Source of the DNA: an uncultured bacterium
GTDB taxonomy: Bacteria; DRYD01
Reading direction: 5' to 3'
DNA: 64,000 bases
Assembly (NCBI GenBank): GCA_937139605.1
Contig: CAKZQG010000004.1
Coordinates: forward strand, 1 to 64,000
The position numbers and the translations under genes were made by a program. The notes under the pieces are model-generated. The model saw only the letters and a list, made by a program, of their open reading frames with translations. It was not told where the DNA came from and made no database searches. Below, piece by piece: positions 34,892 through 44,109 of this stretch (position 1 is the stretch's first letter; each line of letters starts with the position of its first letter).

Positions 34892-36226
34892 TTAATAAAC
34901 ATATAGATATTTTTCTAATTCCCATTCAGTGACAAAAGTGGAATAATCTTTCCATTCCTGTTCTTTAGCTTGTAAAAAGTTATAATAAATATGTTCTCCT
35001 AGGGTTTCTTTAACTAAAGGATCTTTTTTCATTTCCTGTAAAGCTTCATATAAACTACCTGGTAAGCTATCTATTTGGAATTTTTGCTTAGTTTGTTCAT
35101 CTAATTCATAAACATTACCTTCAAAAGGTTTAGGAGGATTAATTTTATTAATAATACCATCTAAACCGCTGTTAATAATAACAGCAAAAGCTAAATAAGG
35201 ATTACAAGAAGGATCCGGACTTCTTAGCTCTATTCTAGTAGAGTTTCCTCTTTTAGCAGGCACTCTTATTAAAGGACTCCTATTATGTTCTCCCCAAGAG
35301 ATATAAACAGGTGCTTCATAACCTGGTACCAATCTTTTATAAGAATTAACTAATGGATTAGTAACAGCGCTAAAAGATTTAACATGAGAAAATATCCCAC
35401 CAACATAATTCAATAACAAATTACTTAAGCCATTAGGAGCTTCTTTATCATAGAAAGCATTAATTTCACCCTTAAATAAAGATTGATGCATATGCATACC
35501 AGAACCATTAATCCCTTTAACAGGTTTAGGCATAAAAGTAGCATGTAAGTTATGTTTTAAAGCAATAGTTTTAACTATTATTTTAAATAATAATAATTTA
35601 TCAGCAGTTTTAAGGGCATCAGAATATTTAAAATCTATTTCGTGTTGAGAAGGAGCAACCTCATGATGCAAAGCCTCAACTTCAAAACCAAATTCTTCTA
35701 GCTTTGTTAAAATATCTCTCTTAACCTCTTCTGCAGCATCCAAAGAAAGCATATCAAAATATCCACCCTTATCAGTATAACTTATATAAGGTTTATAGAG
35801 ATATTCATTATCATAAGCTTCAATAGGGAATAAAAAGAATTCAGCTTCAACCCCTACCATAGGAATATATCCCATTTTACTACATTTTTCCATAACTAAT
35901 TGTAATCTATATCTAGGATCTCCTTCAAATCTATTACCATTAGGATAATAAACATCACAGATAACAAAAGCTTCATTATATCCTTTTAAATCAGCTACAA
36001 CAAAAGTAGATAAATCAGGAACTAATTTCATATCAGATTCTTCTATTCTAACAAACCCCTTAATAGAAGAACCATCAAATAAAATCTCACCATTTAACAT
36101 CTTCTTAACCTGACTAACAGGAATCTGAACACTTTTAGGAATTCCTAAAATATCAGTAAACATCATCCTTATACTTTTTACTTTCTTTTCATTTAAAATA
36201 GATATAACATCCTGAGTTTGTAACAT
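34892..36226 (-). CDS. glnA: Type I glutamine synthetase
   Basis: 444 residues, GSI-alpha length. Motifs: ILFDGSSIKGFVRIEESDM, VGVEAEFFLF, LHHEVAPSQHEIDF, NGSGMHMHQSLF, and RIELRSPDPSCNPYLAFAV. It makes glutamine from glutamate, ammonia and ATP. The Tyr adenylylation motif of GSI-beta enzymes (NLY) is absent, and the length also favours feedback-type regulation, although that is inferred. GGGGGGTGAATT serves as the ribosome binding site. Confidence 0.96.
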   Translation of the reverse strand: MLQTQDVISILNEKKVKSIRMMFTDILGIPKSVQIPVSQVKKMLNGEILFDGSSIKGFVRIEESDMKLVPDLSTFVVADLKGYNEAFVICDVYYPNGNRFEGDPRYRLQLVMEKCSKMGYIPMVGVEAEFFLFPIEAYDNEYLYKPYISYTDKGGYFDMLSLDAAEEVKRDILTKLEEFGFEVEALHHEVAPSQHEIDFKYSDALKTADKLLLFKIIVKTIALKHNLHATFMPKPVKGINGSGMHMHQSLFKGEINAFYDKEAPNGLSNLLLNYVGGIFSHVKSFSAVTNPLVNSYKRLVPGYEAPVYISWGEHNRSPLIRVPAKRGNSTRIELRSPDPSCNPYLAFAVIINSGLDGIINKINPPKPFEGNVYELDEQTKQKFQIDSLPGSLYEALQEMKKDPLVKETLGEHIYYNFLQAKEQEWKDYSTFVTEWELEKYLYVY

Positions 36227-36285
36227 ACCAATTCACCCCCCTAACTAATATTATTAAAATTACTTTTATTATTAAAATTACTTAA

Positions 36286-36996
36286 TCATTTTATTAAAAA
36301 TCCTTCTTCTGAAGTTTGTAAATCTTTTTGAATGAGTTTATCAAGAATAACGCTAACTCTAACGTTAGAAATAAATTCTTGATTATTATTAGTTAATTTA
36401 GCTTTAACTTCAGTTTCGACATCAGATTTAAGTAAAGCTCCATAATCAACAGAAAATAAAGTAGTTCCTTTAGATACCAAAGATTGTTCAACATCATTCA
36501 TACTGTTTTCCCATTTATCACTAGACACTTCAATAACAACTGCATCCAAATTTTTAACCTTTTCAAATCCTTTAGCAGTATAATAATAATTTAATTCAAT
36601 AGGAGAGCCTTCAGCTAACCTTAAAGTAGTCTTAGATATCCAAGTCTCTCCTATATTAACAGGTTTATCAGGAAAAGAAGGGCTACTAACAGGGCTATCC
36701 ATTGTACTACTTATAACTTTACCTTTTTTATCCATAACCATCTTCATAGTTTGAGTAGGAATAGCAATCTCTTGAGGAGCACTATTCCTTAAAAAAGAAA
36801 TAGGATCTATCTCTATTTCTAATTCAAATTCCCCATTAGGTAAAACTTTACTAACTTTTTGAGTTAATTTCATTTTAATTTCATCAACTTCTTTTTCTTC
36901 ATTATTAGAATCCCTAAATATTTTAATATTATTAACAATAACATCATATAAATAAACTTGTCCTTCTTTCATTTTATATTCTAAATTAATAGACAT
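36286..36996 (-). CDS. Hypothetical beta-rich protein (DUF6263-like)
   Basis: 236 residues. There is no signal peptide or lipobox, and alternating hydrophobic/charged strands suggest a beta sandwich. SFPDKPVNIGETWISKTTL and the motif QTMKMVMDKKGKVISSTM resemble DUF6263-type proteins. It lies upstream of glnA (60 bp) behind AAGGAGGTA. Resemblance is by pattern only. Confidence 0.5.
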   Translation of the reverse strand: MSINLEYKMKEGQVYLYDVIVNNIKIFRDSNNEEKEVDEIKMKLTQKVSKVLPNGEFELEIEIDPISFLRNSAPQEIAIPTQTMKMVMDKKGKVISSTMDSPVSSPSFPDKPVNIGETWISKTTLRLAEGSPIELNYYYTAKGFEKVKNLDAVVIEVSSDKWENSMNDVEQSLVSKGTTLFSVDYGALLKSDVETEVKAKLTNNNQEFISNVRVSVILDKLIQKDLQTSEEGFLIK

Positions 36997-37025
36997 AGTT
37001 TTTACCTCCTTTTATCTATTTTTAC

Positions 37026-37529
37026 TTACTTTACTTTTATATTAACTTTTTTTAGTTCAGATCTAGTAGATTCAGTATTCTCAACCTTCTTAACCCCTAC
37101 CTTATTAGCCTCTAAATTTAATTCTATATTTTTCTTAGTATTAGCTACAAAATTTAATAATTTTTTAAGTTCTTCCTCAAAATTAATCATGATTTTATAT
37201 ACATATTTTTCAGCTTCATCTATTATATTCTGAGCTTCTTCGTTAGCTTGATTCTTTATTTTATTTGCATATTCATAAGCTTGCATAACTATCTCATTAT
37301 TATTTAAAATATCATTAGTTAATAACTGTAATTGTTTTTCTTTTTCTTCTAATTCCCTTCTTAATTTATTGACTTCATCAATAGATACAAAATTTTTATC
37401 TATAGTAGTTCTTAACTTAGATATTAAACTTAAAAATTCTTTAGTATTAATTATAGAAGAACCAAAAAATTTCTTAGAAGTTCTTAGCATTTTTTCTAAT
37501 TTATCTAATAATAACCTAATTTCTTCCAT
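37026..37529 (-). CDS. DivIVA/ATP-synthase-b-like coiled-coil protein
   Basis: 167 residues, cytoplasmic, almost wholly coiled coil. EVNKLRRELEEKEKQLQLLT and AQNIIDEAEKYVYKIMINF are the main stretches. Proteins of this build occur near division or coenzyme A genes in low-GC bacteria. The specific role is unknown. AAGGGGGGAT precedes the ATG. Confidence 0.55.
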   Translation of the reverse strand: MEEIRLLLDKLEKMLRTSKKFFGSSIINTKEFLSLISKLRTTIDKNFVSIDEVNKLRRELEEKEKQLQLLTNDILNNNEIVMQAYEYANKIKNQANEEAQNIIDEAEKYVYKIMINFEEELKKLLNFVANTKKNIELNLEANKVGVKKVENTESTRSELKKVNIKVK

Positions 37530-37554
37530 ATAATCCCCCCTTTCTTATCAAAAT

Positions 37555-38214
37555 TTATAAAAAAGAAAATATATTTTTAACAAACTGAAAATTATCAAAT
37601 TTAACTAAACTAAAATTATCCCAAAACACACAACTTCCAAAAGCTAAAATTTTCCCATTATTATTATTAAAAGCACCTTTTACTAAAGAAACTCCATCCT
37701 CAGATAAAAGTAAATCTATATATTTAATATCATTTTTTTGCTTTAACAAATTATCAAAAACACTAATAGAAGAACTACAAGCAAAAAATACCTTACTAAC
37801 ATTAGCTTTTAATAACTCACCTACTTTTGAAGTAATTAATAAATACTTATCATTTTCTAAATTATTTTTTTCATCAACAACTTCATCGTAATTTATATTT
37901 AATCCAACTTTATTCAAAACTTTATTACATATTTTAGAACTATTATCTTCATTATTATAATAAGATAAAAACAAAATAGTTTTACCTTGATAAAATAATT
38001 CTAAAATTTTTTGTACCTCAAAATCATTAAATTCAATCTCTGGATAATTAAATACCAAAATATCTATATTATTATTAAAAATATCTTCAAAACAAGTAGG
38101 TATATATAAATTATATTCTCTTAATAAAAAAGAATATAATTTAGAAAAATAATAATGATCAAAAACGACAAATTCCCCTTTAGTATAAGACCATATTATA
38201 CTCTTTGTTGACAT
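37555..38214 (-). CDS. Hypothetical protein, possible GATase-like (DUF4350-like) fold
   Basis: 219 residues. Alternating beta strands and helices with DILVFNYPEIEFNDFEVQKI and GKTILFLSYYNN, then GKILAFGSCVFWDNF, look like a class-I glutamine-amidotransferase-like fold used in DUF4350-type proteins. There is no catalytic Cys-His-Glu triad. It is followed by a YqeG-like gene with a 33-bp gap. Confidence 0.4.
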   Translation of the reverse strand: MSTKSIIWSYTKGEFVVFDHYYFSKLYSFLLREYNLYIPTCFEDIFNNNIDILVFNYPEIEFNDFEVQKILELFYQGKTILFLSYYNNEDNSSKICNKVLNKVGLNINYDEVVDEKNNLENDKYLLITSKVGELLKANVSKVFFACSSSISVFDNLLKQKNDIKYIDLLLSEDGVSLVKGAFNNNNGKILAFGSCVFWDNFSLVKFDNFQFVKNIFSFL

Positions 38215-38247
38215 ATCTTTAAAAGATATCCTTTCTTATTTTTTAAA

Positions 38248-38871
38248 CTACTTTAAATAAATTTTTTTATCTTTTGGATAAAAATTATAATTTTCAATTT
38301 CCTTATGTTTTATAATTTTTATTTTATTTTTATTTATGAGATATCTTAGAATTTTTTTTTCAATAATTCTAATGAATTTAGTAGTAATTAGTTCTACTTT
38401 AGCTAAAGGCTTAACTAAAATAGTAGTTAAACCTAATCTATTACCTGCTAAAATATCAGTAAATATTTGATCCCCAATAATAACAGTGTTTTCCGGTTTA
38501 GAGTTAAGCATTCTAAGAGCTTTGACTATAGATCTAGTAGAAGGCTTAATAGCATTTGATATAAACGGAAATCCTAAATCTTTACTAATTCTTTTCACTC
38601 TGATAGATAAACCATTAGATATTATACATACTTTAAAATTCGCCGATTTTAGTTTATTTAACCAATTATATATTTCAGGATCAATATAATTGTTATACCA
38701 GGGAACTAATGTATTATCTAAATCTAATAGAACAGTATCAATATTATTCTTTTTTAATTTATTTAAATCTATATCAGTTATTTTTTCAAAATAAAATTTA
38801 GGAGCTAAATAATTAAGGATATTTTTTAAAACCTTTTTTATCTTAGGTTTTATAAGTTTTACAAATTTCAT
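38248..38871 (-). CDS. YqeG family HAD-IIIA phosphatase
   Basis: 207 residues. HAD motif I is VLLDLDNTLVPW (DxDxT variant), motif II region VCIISNG, and motif IV VIIGDQIFTDILAGN. The pattern VLLDLDNTL followed by FKVCIISNGLS and GDQIFTDI is the YqeG family rather than a sugar phosphatase. It probably acts on a phosphorylated metabolite such as a phosphatidylglycerophosphate-type substrate, an inference only. Confidence 0.88.
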   Translation of the reverse strand: MKFVKLIKPKIKKVLKNILNYLAPKFYFEKITDIDLNKLKKNNIDTVLLDLDNTLVPWYNNYIDPEIYNWLNKLKSANFKVCIISNGLSIRVKRISKDLGFPFISNAIKPSTRSIVKALRMLNSKPENTVIIGDQIFTDILAGNRLGLTTILVKPLAKVELITTKFIRIIEKKILRYLINKNKIKIIKHKEIENYNFYPKDKKIYLK

Positions 38872-38892
38872 AAATTATATATTTTTTATATA

Positions 38893-39762
38893 TTAATTTT
38901 TTTCTTTTTTCTTACCTTTGAAATCAATTTCAACTTTAACTTGTGGAGTAACAACCATAGTATTATTAATCCAGTATATACTAAAGCTCTTTTTTTCACC
39001 AGGTTTTAAAGAAGGATATTTAAAGGTTTCCTCATATAGAGTTTCATTACCTGGTGAAACTACCTTAACCTTAACAACCACATCTTTTATTATATCGTTA
39101 TAACTATTTATTATAGCAGCTTGATACCTTAGTTCCCCTCGATTATTTCTATCATCATATTGTTTATTCTCATCTACTAATTTAATTGCATCTTCTGGAA
39201 TTTCCTCAGCTTTTTCTCCTACCTGAATATTCTTTTTATCATATACCTCATTCTTAGTATTATAAACATTATCTTTATTATAAATTACTTCTTTAGTATA
39301 TGTTTCCTGATAAACTTGCTCAACTTTTTTAGGATCATAATAATCAACAATACCTGTTTCTTTATTATAATCTACTTTCGAATTAGTTAGATAAGCCAAT
39401 TCAAATAAATCAACATAAATAATATTATCTTTTAATAAAACATATTTTAAAGGAGTAGTATTATAATAAACTAGGGAAGTAAAGTTAGCAGGCGGTACTA
39501 TATTAGTTTTACTTAATACATAATAATTCCCAGTTTTATAATATTTTATATTAGTTAGTTTAATAAAATCTTCTAATTTTACATAAATTCTATTCCCTTG
39601 TAAAAAATAATTCCCATTATAAGGTTTATTATGAATGTATATATAAAGTTCATTATCAGCTATAACAATATTTTTATTAACATATAAAATATTTAAAACT
39701 AACAAAAACAATATACTAATAAAAAATAAAATAAATAAGACTTTATTTTGTTTTTTTTGCAT
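38893..39762 (-). CDS. Exported stalk-domain protein (copper-amine-oxidase-N-like) with FxLYD-like C-terminus
   Basis: 289 residues. An N-terminal signal/anchor helix (about 8-28) is followed by a stalk domain (about 40-150) of the type seen in the amidase at 8427: PYNGNYFLQGNRIYVKLEDF and VYVDLFELAYLT-like strands. The C-terminal part (QAAIINSYNDIIKDVVVKVK, then SLKPGEKKSFSIYW) looks like an FxLYD-type beta domain. It is probably surface or periplasm located. Confidence 0.7.
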   Translation of the reverse strand: MQKKQNKVLFILFFISILFLLVLNILYVNKNIVIADNELYIYIHNKPYNGNYFLQGNRIYVKLEDFIKLTNIKYYKTGNYYVLSKTNIVPPANFTSLVYYNTTPLKYVLLKDNIIYVDLFELAYLTNSKVDYNKETGIVDYYDPKKVEQVYQETYTKEVIYNKDNVYNTKNEVYDKKNIQVGEKAEEIPEDAIKLVDENKQYDDRNNRGELRYQAAIINSYNDIIKDVVVKVKVVSPGNETLYEETFKYPSLKPGEKKSFSIYWINNTMVVTPQVKVEIDFKGKKKEKN

Positions 39763-39805
39763 AATTATATCCTCCTTTTTAAAAATAATATATACTTAAA
39801 AGATA

Positions 39806-40444
39806 TTATACATTAATTTTAATTTTATCAAGTAATTTATCAAAAAGAACAGCATTATATACAGTATCTTTAATATTTTTAGATCTTAAAATTTCGATGA
39901 TTTTAAAAGCTAATAAGAAAGTAGTAGCAGGACCTTGCGAAGTTATCACATTATTATCAACTACAACCAACTCGTCAATATAATTATCATATTGTTCTTT
40001 TAAAGTAGGATAAGAAGTAATTTTGATATTTTTAATATCAATACTTTCTTTTAATACAAGTGGCCCTGCACATATAGCAGAAACATATTTATTCAAATTA
40101 TAAAAATAATTAATAATTTCCTTAACTTTAGGATTATTTTTTAGATTTTCAACTCCTACAGATCCCCCAGGAATATATACCAAATCATAACTACTATAAT
40201 CATTTAAATCATTTATATTTTTATCCGCAACTAATTTGACATTCCTAGAACAATTAATTATATTATCATTTTCTTTAATAGAAACAATATCCACATTAAT
40301 TCCTGCTCTTCTTAATAAATCAACAAAAATAACTACTTCCATTTCTTCACTGCCATCAGCAACTAATACTAAAACATTCTTTTTTTCTCCTTTATTTTCT
40401 AAACTTTTCATCTTATTTTCAGACTTACTTAAATTATTATCCAT
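39806..40444 (-). CDS. DJ-1/PfpI family protein
   Basis: 212 residues. VLVLVADGSEEMEVVIFVDL is the family N-terminal strand with the conserved Glu. YVSAICAGPLVL carries the nucleophile Cys in an elbow, and YIPGGSVGVENL precedes it. The family includes deglycase and chaperone roles that are disputed. No operon clue. Confidence 0.9.
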   Translation of the reverse strand: MDNNLSKSENKMKSLENKGEKKNVLVLVADGSEEMEVVIFVDLLRRAGINVDIVSIKENDNIINCSRNVKLVADKNINDLNDYSSYDLVYIPGGSVGVENLKNNPKVKEIINYFYNLNKYVSAICAGPLVLKESIDIKNIKITSYPTLKEQYDNYIDELVVVDNNVITSQGPATTFLLAFKIIEILRSKNIKDTVYNAVLFDKLLDKIKINV

Positions 40445-40564
40445 AATTTAATATTACCTCCATTTTTTATTCTATAAACTAAAAGCATTATCCTTTTTAA
40501 AATTTCTTTATTTTAATAACAAAATCCTGCTAATAAATTATATTATATTTAAATATATTATATT

Positions 40565-41542
40565 TTATTTAACCAAGACATTTTCAAGTAAATCTTCTAA
40601 AGAATAAACAGGAATATTAATATTTTTAAATCCTTTGTTAATTAAATTAGTAAGTATTTTATTAGGTAAAAGCTCTAAAAAAATAAAATCATCATACTTT
40701 TTAACAATATTTTCAATAGTATTTATCCAATTAACAGAACTTATCATCTGATTTAACATTAAATTCTTAATAACATCTTTGTCATTATATTCATTAGAAT
40801 CAATAGAAATAAAAACAGGTTTAACAGGATTGTTAAAATTAGTTTTTGAAATCTCTTGTTTAAATAATTCATTTGCTTGACTAACTAAAGGACTATGAAA
40901 AGCCCCAGAAACTTTTAATGGAATAATTTTTATATTTTTAAATTCTCTTTTAATTTGATCTTTCAAATCTTCTAAAATATTTATAGAACAAGATACTATT
41001 AATTGACTATAAGAATTAAAATTAGCAATAACAGCATTAAATTTTTTAACAATCTCATTTAATTGATTAATAGAATCATTATCAAAATTATAGATAAGAG
41101 CAAACATAGTGCCTTCCTTAGAGTAATTATACATAAAATATCCTCTTTTAACTACTAAAGACACAGCATCAAATAAATCTAAAGCTTGAAAAGCTGTCAA
41201 TAAAGTATATTCCCCTAAGCTATGCCCAGCACCAGTTAAAATATTATCCCAATCCAAATAATCCCTTAAAAAATAAAATGAACTTATACTAACACTAAAA
41301 ATAGATACTTGACTATATTTAGTTAAATCCAACTTATCTTTATTTTCCTCATTTTCTATTAACTCTTTCAAATCTACATCAATAAAATCAGATAAATTTT
41401 GCTTTATATAATCATTTATTTTATCAAAAACTTGCTTATAAGTATCAAAAGAATCATATAATTTTTTACCCATCTTAATATATTGACTAGCTTGTCCAGG
41501 AAAAAGTAAAACAACTTTTTTATTTTTTATTATATCCAACAT
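40565..41542 (-). CDS. fabD: Malonyl-CoA:ACP transacylase
   Basis: About 325 residues. LFPGQASQYIKMGKKL is the N-terminal signature, GAGHSLGEYTLLTAFQ holds the catalytic Ser (GHSLGE), and GAFHSPLV supplies the catalytic His. It loads malonyl onto ACP for fatty acid synthesis. No other fab genes are adjacent. ATG 41542 is chosen over GTG 41548; neither has a strong ribosome binding site. A stable hairpin (41557-41582) ends 15 bp upstream, so leader control is possible. Confidence 0.93.
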   Translation of the reverse strand: MLDIIKNKKVVLLFPGQASQYIKMGKKLYDSFDTYKQVFDKINDYIKQNLSDFIDVDLKELIENEENKDKLDLTKYSQVSIFSVSISSFYFLRDYLDWDNILTGAGHSLGEYTLLTAFQALDLFDAVSLVVKRGYFMYNYSKEGTMFALIYNFDNDSINQLNEIVKKFNAVIANFNSYSQLIVSCSINILEDLKDQIKREFKNIKIIPLKVSGAFHSPLVSQANELFKQEISKTNFNNPVKPVFISIDSNEYNDKDVIKNLMLNQMISSVNWINTIENIVKKYDDFIFLELLPNKILTNLINKGFKNINIPVYSLEDLLENVLVK

Positions 41543-41556
41543 AATCACTCATTAAT

Positions 41557-41659
41557 AAAGGTGTATAGTCTTATACACCTTTAGCAGACCTATTTGTATT
41601 CCGCCAATTGATATTATATCAAGTTAGCCTTATGGTCTGCAGGCGGTATTAGGCTAACT
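41557..41659 (-). ncRNA. GC-rich, pseudoknot-like structured element upstream of fabD
   Basis: On the minus strand, in order: a perfect 9-bp stem AGTTAGCCT/AGGCTAACT enclosing a 20-base loop; a short TTGATAT/ATATCAA hairpin; then GGCGG and GGTCTGC, complementary to CCGCC and GCAGACC in the 20-base loop; then an 11-bp stem AAAGGTGTATA/TATACACCTTT with a 4-base loop. The two loop pairings are not nested with each other, so they imply a pseudoknot or alternative states. In such A/T-rich DNA this density of exact G-C complementarity is unlikely by chance. It matches no riboswitch, tmRNA, SRP RNA or RNase P RNA that I know. Confidence 0.55.
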
Positions 41660-41874
41660 ATGAACCTTGCACCAAGCACAAAACCTAAATTTAAACTCCC
41701 TTAACAACTCTTTAAAAAGTTTTTTTAATACTCTCTCCTTACAAGTTCCTTCACTAATTGCCTTGATCTTGGGTCTTATATTTACTGTTAACGTTATTGT
41801 ATCTTTAGTCTTTTTAATTTTATATCTCTCTATATCCTCATACGCTTTTTAATAGTTTTTACCAACTGTTTCAA
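41654..41874 (-). pseudogene. Small ORF interrupted at an A5 tract
   Basis: Behind AAGGAGG lies a TTG start (41874, or a second TTG at 41865), reading LKQLVKTIKK, then a stop soon after an A5 run at about 41846-41850. One more A gives an uninterrupted frame: AYEDIERYKIKK...LTVNIRPKIKAISEG...FKFRFCAWCKVHS, 222 bases in total. The stop codon lies inside the 9-bp stem of the adjacent structured element. I do not recognise the family; a CxxC pair sits near the C-terminus. Confidence 0.4.
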
Positions 41875-41911
41875 TCCTCCTTATTTTGTAAAATTTATTA
41901 TTTTGTAAAAC

Positions 41912-42595
41912 TTATAACAACTTATAATTAAAGCTATATAAGATAAAAACTAACCTACCGGAAATAGAACTAACTTTAATTACATTATTTTTAGTATAAT
42001 TAGAAATACCTAAGGAAGAAAGAAAAGGGATATCATATTGTCCATAATATTTAAATCCATTTAAAAATACCTTAGAAAAAGGGATATTAAAAGCTAAGAC
42101 CGAAGCTCTTGTATTAATATCAACCTCTAAATTAAGTTCATTATTATCTTTTATTAAAAATAAAACAGATTCTAAATCATAAATAATAACATTTTCTATA
42201 GATTCCTTAATATATAAATTAAATAAAGAATTAATGTTAGCTAAAGTATGATCAAATCTATTACCAATAACACCAAAACAATAAACACATTTAATTAAAT
42301 CATCCATATTGTTTATATAATTTACTCCCAATTCTAAATCACTAAAATCTTTATCTTTAGGAAAACTAATAATTTTTTTGTGTAAGTTATTTAAAACATC
42401 TTTATTTTTAAGAGATTTCCTTATTTTTTTAGAATCCAAATCTCCTATGATAATATCAGGAAAAATATTTAATTTAATTAATTTATTACTTCCCCCATTA
42501 ACAGCAATTATTTTTTTAATATCCTTTTGATAGATAAAATTATTAGAAAGTATTTTATTATTTACTTTGCCGTTAGCAACCAATAATATATTCAT
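41912..42595 (-). CDS. thiN: Thiamine pyrophosphokinase
   Basis: 227 residues. IIAVNGGSNKLIKLNIFPDI, then IIGDLDSKK (GDxDS substrate motif), FPKDKDFSDLELGVNYI (DxTD variant, here DFSD) and FGVIGNRFDHTLANINSL are all present. It makes thiamine diphosphate, the cofactor needed by the 2-oxoacid oxidoreductase at 62836 (established for that family). The ATG overlaps the fliQ stop by one base (TAATG), so it is probably translationally coupled to the flagellar genes. Confidence 0.9.
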   Translation of the reverse strand: MNILLVANGKVNNKILSNNFIYQKDIKKIIAVNGGSNKLIKLNIFPDIIIGDLDSKKIRKSLKNKDVLNNLHKKIISFPKDKDFSDLELGVNYINNMDDLIKCVYCFGVIGNRFDHTLANINSLFNLYIKESIENVIIYDLESVLFLIKDNNELNLEVDINTRASVLAFNIPFSKVFLNGFKYYGQYDIPFLSSLGISNYTKNNVIKVSSISGRLVFILYSFNYKLL

Positions 42596-42861
42596 TATTT
42601 TATATTAGAAATATATTTAAAAACCTCAACAGCGAAAGTATAAAGAGAGCTAGCAACCCAACCAGCAGTTAAAGCAATAACAATAAAAGTAGCAACCATC
42701 TTAGGAACAAAACTTAAAGTTTGCTCTTGAATCTGAGTAACAGCTTGTAACAAACTAATAATTAAACCAACTATCATAGCAGTGAGTAAAACTGGAGCAC
42801 TTAAAACTACTATTAAATATAAAGCTTGAACTATAAAATTGTTTATATCAAATCCACTCAT
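42595..42861 (-). CDS. fliQ: Flagellar export apparatus protein FliQ
   Basis: 88 residues with two transmembrane helices. The family pattern (ALYLIVVLSAPVLLTAMIVG, then AVTQIQEQTLSFVPKMVAT) is clear. It forms the export-gate core with FliP and FliR. It lies 44 bp after fliP and overlaps thiN; fliR does not follow. Confidence 0.95.
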   Translation of the reverse strand: MSGFDINNFIVQALYLIVVLSAPVLLTAMIVGLIISLLQAVTQIQEQTLSFVPKMVATFIVIALTAGWVASSLYTFAVEVFKYISNIK

Positions 42862-42905
42862 TTAATAAACTTTATTTTATTTTTTAAAGTTATTTTTTTT
42901 AATTT

Positions 42906-43724
42906 TTAAGGATAATAGCTTTTAATAAGTCCCTCAGTTATTAATTTCCATCCATCTATACTAACAAACAAAAGTAATTTAAAAGGTAAAGAAACAGTCA
43001 TAGGGGACATCATAAACATCCCCATAGCCATTAAAACCGAGCCAACAATCATATCTATAACCAAAAATGGCAAATATATTAAAAAACCAATTATAAAAGC
43101 AACTTTTAACTCAGATAATATATAAGCAGGAATAACAACAGTTAAAGGTAAATCCTCTAATTTTTCAGGTTTCTTAATTTTTGAGTAATTTATAAAAAAT
43201 ACCAAATCTTCAGATTTAGTATGTTTAATCATAAATTTTTTATATTCTTTAACAACGCGAGAAATAAATTCTTCTTGAGTTATTTTTTTATTAAGATAAG
43301 GTTGTAAAGCATTTTCATTAATCTTAATTAAAACAGGATTTAAAACATAAAGAGTAACAAAAAAAGAGAAAGCAATAATAACTTGATTAGGAGGTGTTTG
43401 TTGAGTTCCCAAAGCACTTCTTAACATAGAAAATACTATAACAATCCTTATATAAGGAGTCATCATTATAAGAATATAAGGAGCTAAAGATAAAACAGTT
43501 ATTAAACCAATAGCTTTTAAAGGAGTAGCAACAGGATCAGCTGTCTGTTTTCCATTAATCTCAATAGATACATTAGGAAGATCTATCTTAGGAGTCTCTG
43601 CAGCATAAACCCCATATAATAAAAATACCCCCAAAAATAAATATAATAAATAAACAAAAATTTTATAATTAAATTTATAATTGTAATTAAATTTGTAATT
43701 AAGATAATGAAATAATTTTGTCAT
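42906..43724 (-). CDS. fliP: Flagellar export apparatus protein FliP
   Basis: About 272 residues, a gate-forming membrane protein. YIRIVIVFSMLRSALGTQQTP is the central signature, and the C-terminal block MIVGSVLMAMGMFMMSPMTV is conserved. A cleavable-type N-terminal signal segment is present, as in other FliP. The leader carries a Tyr/Asn/Lys repeat (KFNYNYKFNYK) from short duplicated bases. ATG 43724 follows GAGGTGG. Confidence 0.96.
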   Translation of the reverse strand: MTKLFHYLNYKFNYNYKFNYKIFVYLLYLFLGVFLLYGVYAAETPKIDLPNVSIEINGKQTADPVATPLKAIGLITVLSLAPYILIMMTPYIRIVIVFSMLRSALGTQQTPPNQVIIAFSFFVTLYVLNPVLIKINENALQPYLNKKITQEEFISRVVKEYKKFMIKHTKSEDLVFFINYSKIKKPEKLEDLPLTVVIPAYILSELKVAFIIGFLIYLPFLVIDMIVGSVLMAMGMFMMSPMTVSLPFKLLLFVSIDGWKLITEGLIKSYYP

Positions 43725-43770
43725 TATAAAAACCACCTCACCTAATTTAACATAACTTATTTATATAAAA

Positions 43771-44073
43771 TTATTTATCTTTGGTAGGAGAATTTTTAAT
43801 ATTATTTAATTCATTTTCAATCTCAGCTAAATCAAATTCTTTAAGTAGATTAATATTATTATCAGCAATAGATATCATATATATTTTTTTAGCGATTTTA
43901 ATAAAAATAATTCCTTTATTAGGTGCTAAATAAATCCTATCAACTATTTGAGCAATCTTAATATTATATGGATTTTGAATTCTATTAAAGAATTTTACGA
44001 CAAAATATCCTACTCCTCCAATAACTATTGCATATATAATAAAAACTATCCCTAAATTAAATAATGGATCCAT
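43771..44073 (-). CDS. fliO: Flagellar protein FliO
   Basis: 100 residues. One N-terminal transmembrane helix, then IAQIVDRIYLAPNKGIIFIK, the FliO pattern for a small beta domain on the cytosolic side. Its place between fliN and fliP is the usual one. FliO helps assemble FliP. Confidence 0.8.
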   Translation of the reverse strand: MDPLFNLGIVFIIYAIVIGGVGYFVVKFFNRIQNPYNIKIAQIVDRIYLAPNKGIIFIKIAKKIYMISIADNNINLLKEFDLAEIENELNNIKNSPTKDK

Positions 44074-44109
44074 TAAAATAATCTCCTTTATATTATCTAA
44101 TATTTTATT

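Noticed and set aside
41557-41582. Intrinsic terminator for the small ORF
   Set aside because: The stem is strong, but the following bases (ATTAATGAG) lack a T-run, so it is kept as part of the structured element.
41557-41874. tmRNA, SRP RNA, RNase P RNA or a known riboswitch
   Set aside because: No tag peptide frame, CCA end, GGAA tetraloop domain or P4 consensus; the order of stems fits none of them.
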